DNA from: Streptosporangium sp. NBC_01495
Lineage (GTDB): Bacteria > Actinomycetota > Actinomycetes > Streptosporangiales > Streptosporangiaceae
NCBI RefSeq assembly: GCF_036250735.1
Contig: NZ_CP109430.1
Location: 1,612,001-1,676,000 of the forward strand
DNA: 64,000 nucleotides
Direction of reading: 5' to 3'
A program made the translations under genes and the position numbers. Below the pieces are notes generated by a model. It made no database searches. It had not been told where the DNA came from and was given only the letters and a program-made list of their open reading frames with translations. Below are positions 51,046 to 60,389 of the stretch, one piece after another (the first letter of the stretch is position 1; every line of letters starts with the position of its first letter).

Positions 51046-52155
51046 ATGACACTGCTGTATACCGAGGTCGAGGAAGAACTGCGCGCCTCCGTGCGGGATC
51101 TTCTCGCGGACCGCTGCGGGGCCGCCGCCGTGTTGGGGCGAGTCGAGTCCGAGGCGCCGTACGACATGGGCCTGTGGAAGACGCTGTCCCGGGACATCGG
51201 GGTGGCGGGCCTGCTCGTGCCGGAGGAGTACGGCGGGGCGGGGGCGTCGGCGCGGGAGGTCGCGGTGGTGCTGGAGGAGCTGGGGCGGGCGGTGGCGCCG
51301 CTGCCGTTCTTCACCAGCTCGGTGCTCGCCACCACGGCCCTGCTGCAGGCCGGCGAGGAGGACCTGATCCAGGAACTCGCCTCGGGGGAGACGACGGCGG
51401 CGCTCGCGGTGTCGCTGGCGGCTTCGCCGTACCGGCCGTTGCCGGAGACCGTCACCGTCACGGACGGGCTGATCCTGAACGGGGAGATCAGGGCGGTGGC
51501 GGGCGCGGACGTGGCGGACGTGCTGCTCGTGCCCGTCGGAACGGTGCTCTACGTGGTTCGGACCGAGGACGTCAGGATCGACGTGGTCCCGTCGCTCGAC
51601 CTGACGCGGCCGATCGCCACCGTCACGTTCTCCGGCACCCCCGCCGGTGAGGCGATCGGCGGGTTCGACGCGCGGAGGGTGCTGAACCTCGGCGCCGGAC
51701 TGCTCGCGTCGGAGCAGCTGGGCGTCGCCGAGTGGTGTCTGGGGACGACGCTCGCCTACATCAAGGAGCGCCACCAGTTCGCCCGGCCGGTGGGGTCCTT
51801 CCAGGCGATCAAGCACCGGATGGCCGATCTCTGGCTGGACGTGGTGCGTGCCCGCGCCGCCGCGAGGAACGCGGCCGACCTGCTGGCCACGGACTCGGGG
51901 CCGGGCGCGTCCCGCGACCGGGAGGCGGTCCGGGACCGCGAGCTGGCGGCGGCGGTGGCCACGTCGTGGTGCTCGGAGGTGGCGGTGCGCGTCGCAGAGG
52001 AGAGCGTCCAGCTCCACGGCGGGATCGGGATGACCTGGGAGCACCCACTTCACCTGTATCTCAAGCGTGCCAAATCCACTGAGATCGCGCTCGGCACTCC
52101 CGGTGCCCACCGGGAAGCCCTGGCGGACCTCGCGGACCTGCCCGGTCCGGCCTGA
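51046..52155 (+). CDS. Acyl-CoA dehydrogenase-like subunit
   Basis: A 369-residue dehydrogenase-family protein. The middle FAD region is reduced (ALAVSLAASPYRPLPETVTV replaces the usual ExGxGSD motif). The C-terminal helix bundle keeps YIKERHQFARPVGSFQAIKH and VQLHGGIGMTWEHPLHLYLK. Such degenerate partners pair with a full subunit to make one active site per heterodimer. ATG at 51046 follows GGAG from the duplicated segment. It converges on the TetR gene, with 31 bp between stops. Confidence 0.92.
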   Translation: MTLLYTEVEEELRASVRDLLADRCGAAAVLGRVESEAPYDMGLWKTLSRDIGVAGLLVPEEYGGAGASAREVAVVLEELGRAVAPLPFFTSSVLATTALLQAGEEDLIQELASGETTAALAVSLAASPYRPLPETVTVTDGLILNGEIRAVAGADVADVLLVPVGTVLYVVRTEDVRIDVVPSLDLTRPIATVTFSGTPAGEAIGGFDARRVLNLGAGLLASEQLGVAEWCLGTTLAYIKERHQFARPVGSFQAIKHRMADLWLDVVRARAAARNAADLLATDSGPGASRDREAVRDRELAAAVATSWCSEVAVRVAEESVQLHGGIGMTWEHPLHLYLKRAKSTEIALGTPGAHREALADLADLPGPA

Positions 52156-52186
52156 CCACAGGTCGACGCCCTGGTCGGGCGAAGGG

Positions 52187-52789
52187 TCACGCGGGGAGTG
52201 CCGGCCGGTCCGGTCGCAGCGAGGTGAGCAGCAGGTCGGCGAAGTGTGTCCCCAGCTCGGGGCCGGAGAGCGCGCCCTCCGCGCTGTACCAGGTGCCCAG
52301 GTGGTGGACGGAGCCGAAGAAGAAGTCGACGACGATGTCCGCGGGGACGTCGCTCCTGAAGGTGCCCTCGCGCTGTCCTTCGGTGACCAGGTCGCGGAAG
52401 CGCTCGTGATAGTGGCGCCGCTCGGCGCGGACGACCTTGCGGGTGTCGGGTGCGAGCAGGTGCATCGAGCGGAAGAAGATCTTGGAGTCGTCCAGGTTGT
52501 CGACCGTGGTCGTCACGACGTCCGCGGCGGCGGCGTGCAGGCGCTCGGACACCGACCCCGGGCCGGCGGCGAAGTGGGTCAGCCGCTCCATCTGCAGGCG
52601 CAGCACGCGCCCGTAGATCTCGTGGAGCAGATCATCCTTGGAATCGAAATAGTGGTACATGGCGCCCTTGGTGACGCCGGCCGCCGAGACGACCTCCTGC
52701 ACTGACGTACCCTCGAAGCCCCGCTCGGCGAACAGGCGGGTGGCCTCGCCGAGCAGGCGTTGCCGTACCGGCTCCTGGTCCTGAGTCAT
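52187..52789 (-). CDS. TetR-family regulator of acyl-CoA dehydrogenase genes
   Basis: A 200-residue TetR regulator. Helix-turn-helix ATRLFAERGFEGTSVQEVVS then AGVTKGAMYHYFDSKDDLLH. The C-terminal domain (IFFRSMHLLAPDTRKVVRAE, FFFGSVHHLGTWYSAEGAL) resembles lipid- or acyl-CoA-responsive members. A perfect palindrome lies 32 bp upstream, and a near copy precedes the dehydrogenase operon, so it probably represses both and is relieved by an acyl-CoA intermediate. Confidence 0.92.
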   Translation of the reverse strand: MTQDQEPVRQRLLGEATRLFAERGFEGTSVQEVVSAAGVTKGAMYHYFDSKDDLLHEIYGRVLRLQMERLTHFAAGPGSVSERLHAAAADVVTTTVDNLDDSKIFFRSMHLLAPDTRKVVRAERRHYHERFRDLVTEGQREGTFRSDVPADIVVDFFFGSVHHLGTWYSAEGALSGPELGTHFADLLLTSLRPDRPALPA

Positions 52790-52820
52790 GCGTCCCCCAT
52801 GGTGTGGTGAGGGAAAGCAT

Positions 52821-52834
52821 ACCGACTGGTCGGT
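52821..52834. promoter_or_regulatory. TetR operator upstream of its own gene
   Basis: ACCGACTGGTCGGT, a perfect palindrome flanked by AT and TAT, 31 bp before the TetR start. It defines the motif found again at 48328. Confidence 0.8.
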
Positions 52835-52992
52835 TATGGCGCTGACGGCTGGCGAATACGTGTTACTTGCGTCACCTTTGCCATTCAGAGATAGCTGGAG
52901 CCCCCGATTGGGTATTTCATAGTCTAAGGATCTTCAGCGTGGCAGGTCCCCCTCCCTTTCCTCGCCGACCGTTCTAGCCATGGGGGTTCGCT

Positions 52993-53751
52993 ATGCCGGG
53001 CGGATCTATCTACGTGACGCCAGTCGACCAGGTCCACGGCCTGTCGCCGCAGGTCATGTACGAGCAGTTCTGGATCAAGGAAACCGTCCAGCGCAGGAAG
53101 ATGCGCGCGGTCAAGGCGGCGGTCGGCCTGGCCGTGGGTGTCGCGCTCGCCTACCGGTTCAACCTTTCCCCGCCGATCCTCGGGCTGCTGTGCGGCCTGC
53201 TCGTCGCCGCCGGGGACGCGGTCCTGGCCTGGCGGGAGTACGACGCCACCGCCGTCTGGCGTGGCAGGCGCCGGGGCGAGACCATCACCGGCAAGCTGCT
53301 CCGCCGCAAGCTGCGCAGGGCCGGCTACCACATCCTCGAAGGCCGGGCCATGCCGGGCAAGGCCTCGGTCGACCACCTCGTCATCGGCCCCGGTGGCGTC
53401 TGGGTGGTGGACAACGAGGCATGGGACCCCGACACCGAGATCGCCCGGTACGGCGACCGGTTGTTCCTGGGCGAGAAGTACGGCACGAAGGTGGCCAAGG
53501 CGCTCGTCGAGGTCTCCGAGTCGCTGGCCGAGGTGCTCTCCCGCGAGTCGGGCATCCCCGTCACCATCGAGCCGCTGATCGCCGTGCACGGCGGGGAGAT
53601 CAGGCGGTCGGTCACCGCGGAGGGACTCACCCTTCTCAAGCCCCGCCTGGTCGCGCGCTGGATCCAGCAGGGTCCCCGGGCCGACTTCGACGAGGCCCAG
53701 GTGGAGGTCCTGGTCAGGACCGCCGCCCGGGTGCTGCGCCGGATGAGCTGA
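52993..53751 (+). CDS. NERD-domain (nuclease-related) membrane protein
   Basis: A 252-residue protein with two membrane helices at about 40-75 (KAAVGLAVGVALAYRF, ILGLLCGLLVAAGDAVLAW). A NERD domain follows: GETITGKLLRRKLRRAGYHI then PGKASVDHLVIGPGGVWVVD. NERD is a nuclease-like fold; here the usual final E-x-K reads NEAWDP, so the catalytic Lys appears missing and activity is doubtful. No ribosome site better than GGGGG upstream. Confidence 0.82.
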   Translation: MPGGSIYVTPVDQVHGLSPQVMYEQFWIKETVQRRKMRAVKAAVGLAVGVALAYRFNLSPPILGLLCGLLVAAGDAVLAWREYDATAVWRGRRRGETITGKLLRRKLRRAGYHILEGRAMPGKASVDHLVIGPGGVWVVDNEAWDPDTEIARYGDRLFLGEKYGTKVAKALVEVSESLAEVLSRESGIPVTIEPLIAVHGGEIRRSVTAEGLTLLKPRLVARWIQQGPRADFDEAQVEVLVRTAARVLRRMS

Positions 53752-53825
53752 CCGCGCCCGGCGCCTGGCCTTTTCGCCTGATATGTCATCGGGCGAGCCG
53801 ATCCGTGTGGGCGTCGGGTACCCGT

Positions 53826-53842
53826 GCCCGGCGGGACCGGGC
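53826..53842. terminator. Short hairpin between convergent genes
   Basis: GCCCGG (53826-53831)/CCGGGC (53837-53842) with a 5-nt loop, between the NERD and VWA gene ends. A short stem, so only a possible terminator. Confidence 0.4.
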
Positions 53843-53856
53843 GCCTTCCCCGTTCG

Positions 53857-55227
53857 TCAGACGAGGTCTTCGATGAAGGCCGCCAGCTGTGCGACGTTCC
53901 GGCACTCGTACATCGGCACGATCCCGCCGTACGCCGTCGCCAGCGAGTCGCCGCTGTCCCACTGGGCGGTCGGCTCCGGGTTGAGCCAGTAGGCGTGCCG
54001 GGCGCCCCCGGCCAGGCGCTTCAGCGTGTCCAGCGCGGGCGGCTGGTAGTTGGACCGGGCGTCGCCCAGGATCAGCAGGGACGTCTTCGGCCCGATGGCG
54101 TCGCCGTACCGCTCGGCGAACCCCTCCAGCGCGCGGCCGTAGTCGGTCCGGCCGAACCGCACCATGTCGGCCTCCCGCGCCAGCCGGGTCATCGCCTCCA
54201 CCACGTCGGCACCCGGTACGAAGAACCGGGTGATCTCGTCCACGGTGTCCACGAACCCGAACGCGCGGACCTTGGTGAACTGCTCGCGCAGCGCGTACGT
54301 CAGTAGCAGGGTGAAGTGGGCGAAGGAGGCGACCGAGTCGCTGGCGTCGCAGAGGACGACCAGCTCGGGTTTGTGCGGGCGGCGCGGCCTGTTGAAGGTG
54401 GTCAGCGGCACCCCGCCGCTGGACAGCGAGGCCCGTACGGTCCTGCGGAAGTCGAGGCGGCCACGGCGGCCGAGCCGGTGCTTGACGGTCAGCCGGGCGG
54501 CGAGGCGGCGGGCGAGCGGGTGGACCTCCCGGCGGAGCCTCGCCAGGTCGGCCTTGGTGATCCGCAGGAAGTCGAGCTGCTCGAGCGGCGGGCGTACGGC
54601 GGAGCGGGCGATCCGCTCGATCCCGGAGTCCTCGGCGATCCGGCGGCGCACGTCGCCGGAGACGGCGTCCTCGAAGCGCCTGGTGTGCTCGCCGATCCGC
54701 TGCCGGGCCACCTTCTCCGCCAGCCCGCCGCGCTCCCGGCCCGCGAGGACCTCGGCGAGCAGCCGCGCCATGAGCGTCTCGGGGGAGAGCGCCCGCATCA
54801 CCGGGTAGGAGAACCAGTTCTGCCTGCCGGGGCTCGCGGCCTGGCGGCCGAAGCGCTCCACCATCGCCCGCGCGAACTCGTTCATCCCCTCGGCGCCCAG
54901 CAGCAGCCCGGCCAGCCGGTCGCGCAGCTCGGGAACCTCGGCGGTCTCCAGGTCCGGCAGGCCCAGTAGGTCCGGCGAGGCCGCGCGCGACGCCCGCAGG
55001 CCGGTCGTCGAGGCGGGGAACCACAGGTCGAACAGCGTGTCGAAGCCCGGCCGGTGCGAGGGGCGCTTGACCAGCGTCGCGGCGTACGCGGCCCGGAGCG
55101 ACTCCCGTTCGGTCAGGTCGATCACCTCCAGCGCCCTGGCCGCGTCCAGCCCCTCGGCCGGTGACACCGGCAGCCCGGCCTCGCGCAGCGCCCGCACGAA
55201 CCCCAGATGCCGGTCCAGCAGGCTCAT
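53857..55227 (-). CDS. VWA-containing CoxE-like protein
   Basis: A 456-residue cytosolic protein. The helical N-terminal two thirds are CoxE-like. The C-terminal vWA domain has the MIDAS motif ELVVLCDASDSVASFAHFTL and later SLLILGDARSNYQ. MoxR AAA ATPases and CoxE-type VWA proteins work together as a metal-insertion or chaperone module; the MoxR gene lies 31 bp upstream on the same strand. Client unknown, since no CO dehydrogenase genes are nearby. Confidence 0.92.
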   Translation of the reverse strand: MSLLDRHLGFVRALREAGLPVSPAEGLDAARALEVIDLTERESLRAAYAATLVKRPSHRPGFDTLFDLWFPASTTGLRASRAASPDLLGLPDLETAEVPELRDRLAGLLLGAEGMNEFARAMVERFGRQAASPGRQNWFSYPVMRALSPETLMARLLAEVLAGRERGGLAEKVARQRIGEHTRRFEDAVSGDVRRRIAEDSGIERIARSAVRPPLEQLDFLRITKADLARLRREVHPLARRLAARLTVKHRLGRRGRLDFRRTVRASLSSGGVPLTTFNRPRRPHKPELVVLCDASDSVASFAHFTLLLTYALREQFTKVRAFGFVDTVDEITRFFVPGADVVEAMTRLAREADMVRFGRTDYGRALEGFAERYGDAIGPKTSLLILGDARSNYQPPALDTLKRLAGGARHAYWLNPEPTAQWDSGDSLATAYGGIVPMYECRNVAQLAAFIEDLV

Positions 55228-55258
55228 CTCCGGCCTTCCGTCCCGCGAACCGGGCCGG

Positions 55259-56110
55259 TCACAGCGCGAGTTCCTTGCGGGCGCGCGTCTGGTCGGAGGC
55301 GTGCTTGAGGACGACGCCGAGGGTGGCTCCGATCGCCGCCTCGTCGAGCTCGGTCCTGCCCAGCGCCAGCAGGGTGTTCGCCCAGTCGATCGTCTCGGCG
55401 ATCGAGGGCGACTTCTTCAGCTCCAGGGCGCGCAGGGTGGCGACCGTGCGGGCGAGCTGCTCGGCCAGGCTCGCCTCGATCGCGGGCACCTGGGCCAGCA
55501 CGATGTCGCGCTCGCGCTCCGGCGTCGGATACTCCAGGTGCAGGTAGAGGCAGCGCCGCTTCAGCGCCTCGGAGAGCTCGCGGGTCGCGTTGGAGGTCAG
55601 CACCACGTACGGCTTCCGCACGGCGGCGATCGTGCCGAGCTCGGGGATCGTGACCTGGTAGTCGGACAGGATCTCCAGCAGCAGCCCCTCCACCTCGACG
55701 TCGGCCTTGTCGATCTCGTCGATCAGCAGGACCACCGGCGTCTCCGACCGGATCGCCGCGAGCAGCGGCCGCTCCAGCAGGAACTCCTCGGTGAAGATGT
55801 CGTCGTGGGTGGCGTCCCAGTCCTCGCCCTGCCCGGCCTGGATGCGCAGGAGCTGCTTCTTGTAGTTCCACTCGTACAGCGCCCTGGCCTCGTCCAGCCC
55901 TTCGTAGCACTGCAACCTGACCAGCCGGGCCCCGGTCGCCGCCACCACGGCCTTGGCGAGCTGGGTCTTGCCCACCCCCGCGGGGCCCTCGGCGAGAAGT
56001 GGTTTGCCGAGCGCGCCCGCCAGGAAGACCGAGGTCGAGATGGAGTCGTCGGGGAGGTAGTCGACGGCGTCGAGCCGGTCGCCGGCGTCGCTCGGTGAGG
56101 CGAACCACAT
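55259..56110 (-). CDS. MoxR-family AAA+ ATPase
   Basis: A 283-residue AAA+ ATPase. Walker A LAEGPAGVGKTQLAKAVVAA near 41, Walker B VVLLIDEIDKADVEVEGLLL, and sensor 1 VLTSNATRELSEALKRRCLY. Acts as a chaperone with the VWA partner that follows in the same operon. The N-terminus shows the DDSISTSVFLAG pattern of CoxD-like MoxR proteins. Confidence 0.93.
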   Translation of the reverse strand: MWFASPSDAGDRLDAVDYLPDDSISTSVFLAGALGKPLLAEGPAGVGKTQLAKAVVAATGARLVRLQCYEGLDEARALYEWNYKKQLLRIQAGQGEDWDATHDDIFTEEFLLERPLLAAIRSETPVVLLIDEIDKADVEVEGLLLEILSDYQVTIPELGTIAAVRKPYVVLTSNATRELSEALKRRCLYLHLEYPTPERERDIVLAQVPAIEASLAEQLARTVATLRALELKKSPSIAETIDWANTLLALGRTELDEAAIGATLGVVLKHASDQTRARKELAL

Positions 56111-56245
56111 GTGTGCTCCCAGTACAGGACCGAATGTTGTTCTAGCTTAGCCGGTGATCGTCTCGGCTCCACGGTCGCCGACGGCCGGCGGCCGCCGCTG
56201 ATTTCGAGGCGCCGCCCGATGTGCGCTATCCTTCAAGGGCTTCAA

Positions 56246-56319
56246 GCGCCGCTAGCTCAGTTGGTTAGAGCAGCTGACTCTTAATCAGCGGGTCCGGGGT
56301 TCGAGTCCCTGGCGGCGCA
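56246..56319 (+). tRNA. tRNA-Lys (anticodon CTT)
   Basis: Cloverleaf is complete: acceptor GCGCCGC (56246-56252)/GCGGCGC (56312-56318) with discriminator A, D-arm with AGTTGGTTAGA, anticodon stem GCTGA/TCAGC around CTCTTAA giving CTT, and T-arm GTTCGAG. CCA is not encoded. A strong terminator follows 18 bp later. Confidence 0.97.
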
Positions 56320-56337
56320 CTTCGGTTCAGATCGATG

Positions 56338-56374
56338 CTGTGGGCATCCCCGCTGTCGGCGGGGATGCCCACAG
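56338..56374 (+). terminator. Strong terminator after tRNA-Lys
   Basis: CTGTGGGCATCCCCGC (56338-56353) pairs perfectly with GCGGGGATGCCCACAG (56359-56374), loop 5 nt, followed by TCGTTTC. Confidence 0.9.
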
Positions 56375-56564
56375 TCGTTTCTGGGCCTGGGCGTGCTCGC
56401 CTGGTCCTCATCGAGGAAAGCCACGCCTGGCGGTGCGAGGTCGACGAGTCCCCTCATCGACGACGACCGGGACGACGAGTCGCGCAGCGCGTGGTCGGCC
56501 GCCTGGACGAACGGCGCCATCCGCGGGGGTGGTCCCCGCGGACGGCACCGATGTCGCGGTCCTC

Positions 56565-59500
56565 CTACCTCCGTTCGACTTTCCAGGCCCTGGTGATGGT
56601 CTGGTCGATCGAGTTACCGGCGGAGTCGGTGGCCTGCACCCGCAGGGTCACGAACTCGCCGTTGCGTGGCGCGCCGACCTCGTACTCGGCCGTCTTGCCG
56701 TCCCTGACCTTGCGGCTGCCCAGGTCGGTCCATTTGGCCCCGTCGTCACTGCTGACCCAGGCGCGTACGCCGAACCTGTCCGATCCGCTGTATCCGGGCT
56801 GGTAACCGGGAAGCAGCTTGATCGAGTACTTCGACCCGGCCCGGACCGTGTTGTTCGGGTTCAGCTCCACGTCATAGCGCACGTCGACCATGGGCAGGAT
56901 CTCGCCGGCCTCGTTCCCGGCCGAGCCGTCACTGTCGAACCGGACGGCGAACTCCCAGGCCGTACGGCTTGACGGGGACAGCGGCCTGAACGACTGCTGG
57001 GTGTCGAGCTCTATCCGGTGCCGGCCAGGTGTCGGCGACTGCACGGTGCAACTGCTGAGGTACGCCGTCTCGCACAGCACGTCGCCGTCCTTCAGGTACC
57101 GGATGGTCGATTGCGGCCACTGAGGCAGGTAGTGGTACCCGTTGCCGATCCGGAGCGGGAACAGGTTGAGCGTGATGTAGCCGTACCCCCATTGCGCGTA
57201 TGACAACGCGGTCAGGGTTTCGGGGCTCGTGGGCCCGGGTGCGATCGGCGCGGAGAAGTAGTCCTCGGTGACGCGGGTACCGGCCGCGTACTCGCGCGAG
57301 TTCTCCTCGTGGAGCCCGTTCGTCTGGCTGACATACTGCCGGCGCATGCCCGGCGAGACGTACTCGGTGCGGGTGAACGGAGCGACGACCTTGGTGATTC
57401 CCGTTATCAGGTTGTTGGAAGTGATGCTGTCGACGCGGTACAGCGTGCCGGGGGTGTCCGCGCGGTAGCGGGCCGTGATGGTGGCCAGATTCCTCGGCTC
57501 CGTCTCGAAGACGGTGTCCGTCGGCATCTTGTCCTTGACGGTGTGGGACAGGGCGTACAGGAAGGGAGAGACCGGTTCACCGCCGGTCTCCACGGTGGTC
57601 CGGCCCCTGGCGGCGGCCGCGCCCAGCCGCTCACCCTCGTCGTGGGTGAGCACCGCCACCGGCACCGTGGCCGGCTTCTCCATGGCGCGCCGGGCCGGTC
57701 CGGAGTCGGCCACGGCGACCAGCACACCGGCCGCGCCCGCCGCCACGGCGTCGGCCACCACCTGGTCGAGCGGCGTCACCGTGCCCCATTCGTCGATGGC
57801 GAGGGTTTCGTCGACCAGCGCCAGCTTGCCCCGGACGCCGGCCGCGGCCAGCTCCGCCGGGCTGCCCTTGCCCGCGTCCACCACCTGGTACGCCCCGGAT
57901 GACCGGAACGTGGCCGTGCACCGCAGGACGACGTAGCAGGCGCCGGAGTGCTCCAGCGGGTAGGCGGGGCGCAGCTTGGGCGCCCGCGGGCCGGTGACCT
58001 TCATGGTCAGGGCGGGAGCGACGAGCTGCGTACCGAATCCCATCGTGAAGGTGCCGGTGGTGGCCTTGGTCGTGCCGGGCAGCACGTAGACCTCGGCCGG
58101 GCCGGTGCCGCCGTGGAAGGTCTGCCCGATCACGCCGATGTCGTGGCCGGGAGTTCCGACGCGCCGGCTCCAGCCCACGCTCATCCGGTCGACCGCCTCC
58201 GTCGGCTGCCGGGTGGGGTATTCCACGCGCCGGGCCTTTCGCATGTCGAAGACCAGCTCCCGAGGTCCGTCCATGAGCAGCTCCGGCTCACCGGCGATGC
58301 TCTCCGACACCTTGAAGTACGGCTCCTCGGCGGTCCAGTCCGAAATGTTGGTCATCAGGGCGTACCGGCGGCCGAGCAGCAGCATCGGGTCGTAGCCGAG
58401 CCCGATGAAGTACGCCGAGCCGTGGTCGTACAGGCCGAGCCAGTCCTGGCCGGTCTCCAGGTCCATCAGGCTCAGCAACGAGCAGCACGTCGTGTGCGCC
58501 GGGGTGCCGGTGCGGTCGATGCCGCGGACCTTCAACGGGGCACGCTCGGCGTCCTTGGTCCAGCCCAGCGTGGTCCGCACCACCGTGTCACCGTGTCGTG
58601 CCTCGAGGAAGCCGTAGGACGCCCCGAGTTCCAGAGCTTCCGGGTTGACCGTCACCGTCACCGTGACGGTGCCGCCGGCCGGCACGTCCACCGCCGACGG
58701 GGTCACCGTGACGGCTTCGCCGGGCTCGAACGGGGTCGCCTCGACCATCTTTGCGTCCATCGTGGACAGCGTGAGCCCCAGGGTGGCACGCACCGCCTCG
58801 GTGCCGGTGTTCCGCAGGGTCACCGTCCCGGTGGCCGTCTTGTACGGAGGCCGCATCATGCCCAGGTTCAGGGTGCCGGTCGCGCTCAGGCCGCCGGTCG
58901 TGGCCTGGGCCAGGTCCATCATGCCGGCGCCCTCCCGGGTCACCTCGCCTTCCTTGCCGGGGTTGGCCGTGCTGACCAGCCTGTCGCGGATCTGACCGCG
59001 GTTCCAGTCCGGGTGCTGCTGCGCCAGCAGCGCGGCGCCGCCGGCCACGTGCGGCGCGGCCATCGAGGTGCCCGACATCGACTGGTATCTGGGATTGCCG
59101 ACGTCACCTCCGAGCGTCGAGCCGTCCGCCCTGGCGGCGGCGATCTCCGCCCCCGGCGCGGTGATCTCCGGCTTCACCGCGTTGTCGCCCACCCGCGGGC
59201 CCCAGCTGGAGAAGTAGCTGCGCTCGTACGGGGCGGTCTTGGCCACGCTTCCCACGGTCAGCGCCTGGTCCGCGGCCCCCGGGCTGCCGATCCAGTACGG
59301 CGATTCGGCGGTGCCGTCGTTGCCCGCCGAGACGACGAACAAGGCGCCGGTGGCCTCCGAGATCCGGTTGACCGCCTGCGACAGCGGATCGGTCCCGTCG
59401 GTCGCGAGGCCGCCCAGGCTAATGTTGATCACCTTGGCGCCCTGGTTCGCCGCCCATTCCATCCCGGCGATGATGTCGGAATTGGCGCCGGAGCCTCCGG

Positions 59501-60389
59501 CGTCGAGCGCCTTCGCGACCACCAGCTCGGCATCCGGCGCGACGCCCCGGTACTTGCCGTCGGATGCCGCGCCGGACCCCGCCGCGATCGACGCGACGTG
59601 CGTGCCGTGCCCGTTGTCGTCCATCGCGGAGGAGGAGCCGGGCACGAAGCTTTGCGACGCGGCGATCCGGCCGGCGAAGTCCGGGTGGTCCCGGTCGATG
59701 CCGGTGTCCACCACACCGATCTTCACGCCCCTGCCGGTCAGCCCCGCCGACCAGGCGGCAGGCGCGCCGACCGCGGGCACGCTCACGTCCAGCGACGCCT
59801 TCACCCGGCCGTCCAGCCAGACCTTCTGCGTGTCTCCGCCCTTGAGCGCCGCCCACGCGTCGGTCGTTCTGCTCTTGTCGACCGCCAGCGCCTGGCCCTT
59901 GACGCTGGTCAGCGTCCGCTTGCGTGACGTGCCCTTCGGCGCGGAGGGCACCGCGGCCCGCGCCTGCGTGTCCTTGTAGGTGGTGATGACCGGCAACTGC
60001 TTGGTGTGCGCGTCGTCGTAGCCGTACTCGGCGAGCTTGGTCAGGTTGAACAGCTCGCGATCCAGCTTGCCCGCGGCGATCTGGCGGACCGTCTCGCCGG
60101 TCAGCGCGTAGAGACCTCCGGTCATCCGCTGGAAGGTGATGTCGCCCAGGGGCGCGACATCCTTGACGACCTCACCGGTCGCGCTGCCGTCGGCCGAGGT
60201 TCTCAACCGGACCACATCACCGGTCAGCAGAGTGAAGGTCTTCTCCACCGGCGGCTTGGCGGCGGCCCGACTGGCAGGGGGCGACGGTGGCGTGGAGGCG
60301 GGGGGTACGGCAGCCGCGGCGGGCCCGGCGACCGCGACCATCAACACGCCCGCCAACACTACGGGCGCCCTGGAACGGAGAAAGCGCAT
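56565..60389 (-). CDS. Large secreted S8 (subtilisin-like) serine protease
   Basis: A 1274-residue exported protease. Signal peptide to about AAAA at 27, a propeptide region to about 195, then the S8 domain with the catalytic triad D228 (GVVDTGID), H261 (NGHGTHVA) and S442 (SGTSMAAPH), and oxyanion N357. After it come an FN3-like beta domain, a PA-like domain (GVRGKLALVDETL near 870-930), and a C-terminal beta-rich region that may be a binding domain. Much longer than classical subtilisins, as in actinobacterial cell-surface or secreted proteases. Catalytic residues are intact. Confidence 0.94.
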   Translation of the reverse strand: MRFLRSRAPVVLAGVLMVAVAGPAAAAVPPASTPPSPPASRAAAKPPVEKTFTLLTGDVVRLRTSADGSATGEVVKDVAPLGDITFQRMTGGLYALTGETVRQIAAGKLDRELFNLTKLAEYGYDDAHTKQLPVITTYKDTQARAAVPSAPKGTSRKRTLTSVKGQALAVDKSRTTDAWAALKGGDTQKVWLDGRVKASLDVSVPAVGAPAAWSAGLTGRGVKIGVVDTGIDRDHPDFAGRIAASQSFVPGSSSAMDDNGHGTHVASIAAGSGAASDGKYRGVAPDAELVVAKALDAGGSGANSDIIAGMEWAANQGAKVINISLGGLATDGTDPLSQAVNRISEATGALFVVSAGNDGTAESPYWIGSPGAADQALTVGSVAKTAPYERSYFSSWGPRVGDNAVKPEITAPGAEIAAARADGSTLGGDVGNPRYQSMSGTSMAAPHVAGGAALLAQQHPDWNRGQIRDRLVSTANPGKEGEVTREGAGMMDLAQATTGGLSATGTLNLGMMRPPYKTATGTVTLRNTGTEAVRATLGLTLSTMDAKMVEATPFEPGEAVTVTPSAVDVPAGGTVTVTVTVNPEALELGASYGFLEARHGDTVVRTTLGWTKDAERAPLKVRGIDRTGTPAHTTCCSLLSLMDLETGQDWLGLYDHGSAYFIGLGYDPMLLLGRRYALMTNISDWTAEEPYFKVSESIAGEPELLMDGPRELVFDMRKARRVEYPTRQPTEAVDRMSVGWSRRVGTPGHDIGVIGQTFHGGTGPAEVYVLPGTTKATTGTFTMGFGTQLVAPALTMKVTGPRAPKLRPAYPLEHSGACYVVLRCTATFRSSGAYQVVDAGKGSPAELAAAGVRGKLALVDETLAIDEWGTVTPLDQVVADAVAAGAAGVLVAVADSGPARRAMEKPATVPVAVLTHDEGERLGAAAARGRTTVETGGEPVSPFLYALSHTVKDKMPTDTVFETEPRNLATITARYRADTPGTLYRVDSITSNNLITGITKVVAPFTRTEYVSPGMRRQYVSQTNGLHEENSREYAAGTRVTEDYFSAPIAPGPTSPETLTALSYAQWGYGYITLNLFPLRIGNGYHYLPQWPQSTIRYLKDGDVLCETAYLSSCTVQSPTPGRHRIELDTQQSFRPLSPSSRTAWEFAVRFDSDGSAGNEAGEILPMVDVRYDVELNPNNTVRAGSKYSIKLLPGYQPGYSGSDRFGVRAWVSSDDGAKWTDLGSRKVRDGKTAEYEVGAPRNGEFVTLRVQATDSAGNSIDQTITRAWKVERR

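Noticed and set aside
57948..59927. A 659-codon plus-strand frame over the protease gene
   Set aside because: Shadow of the S8 protease, whose catalytic triad is intact on the other strand.
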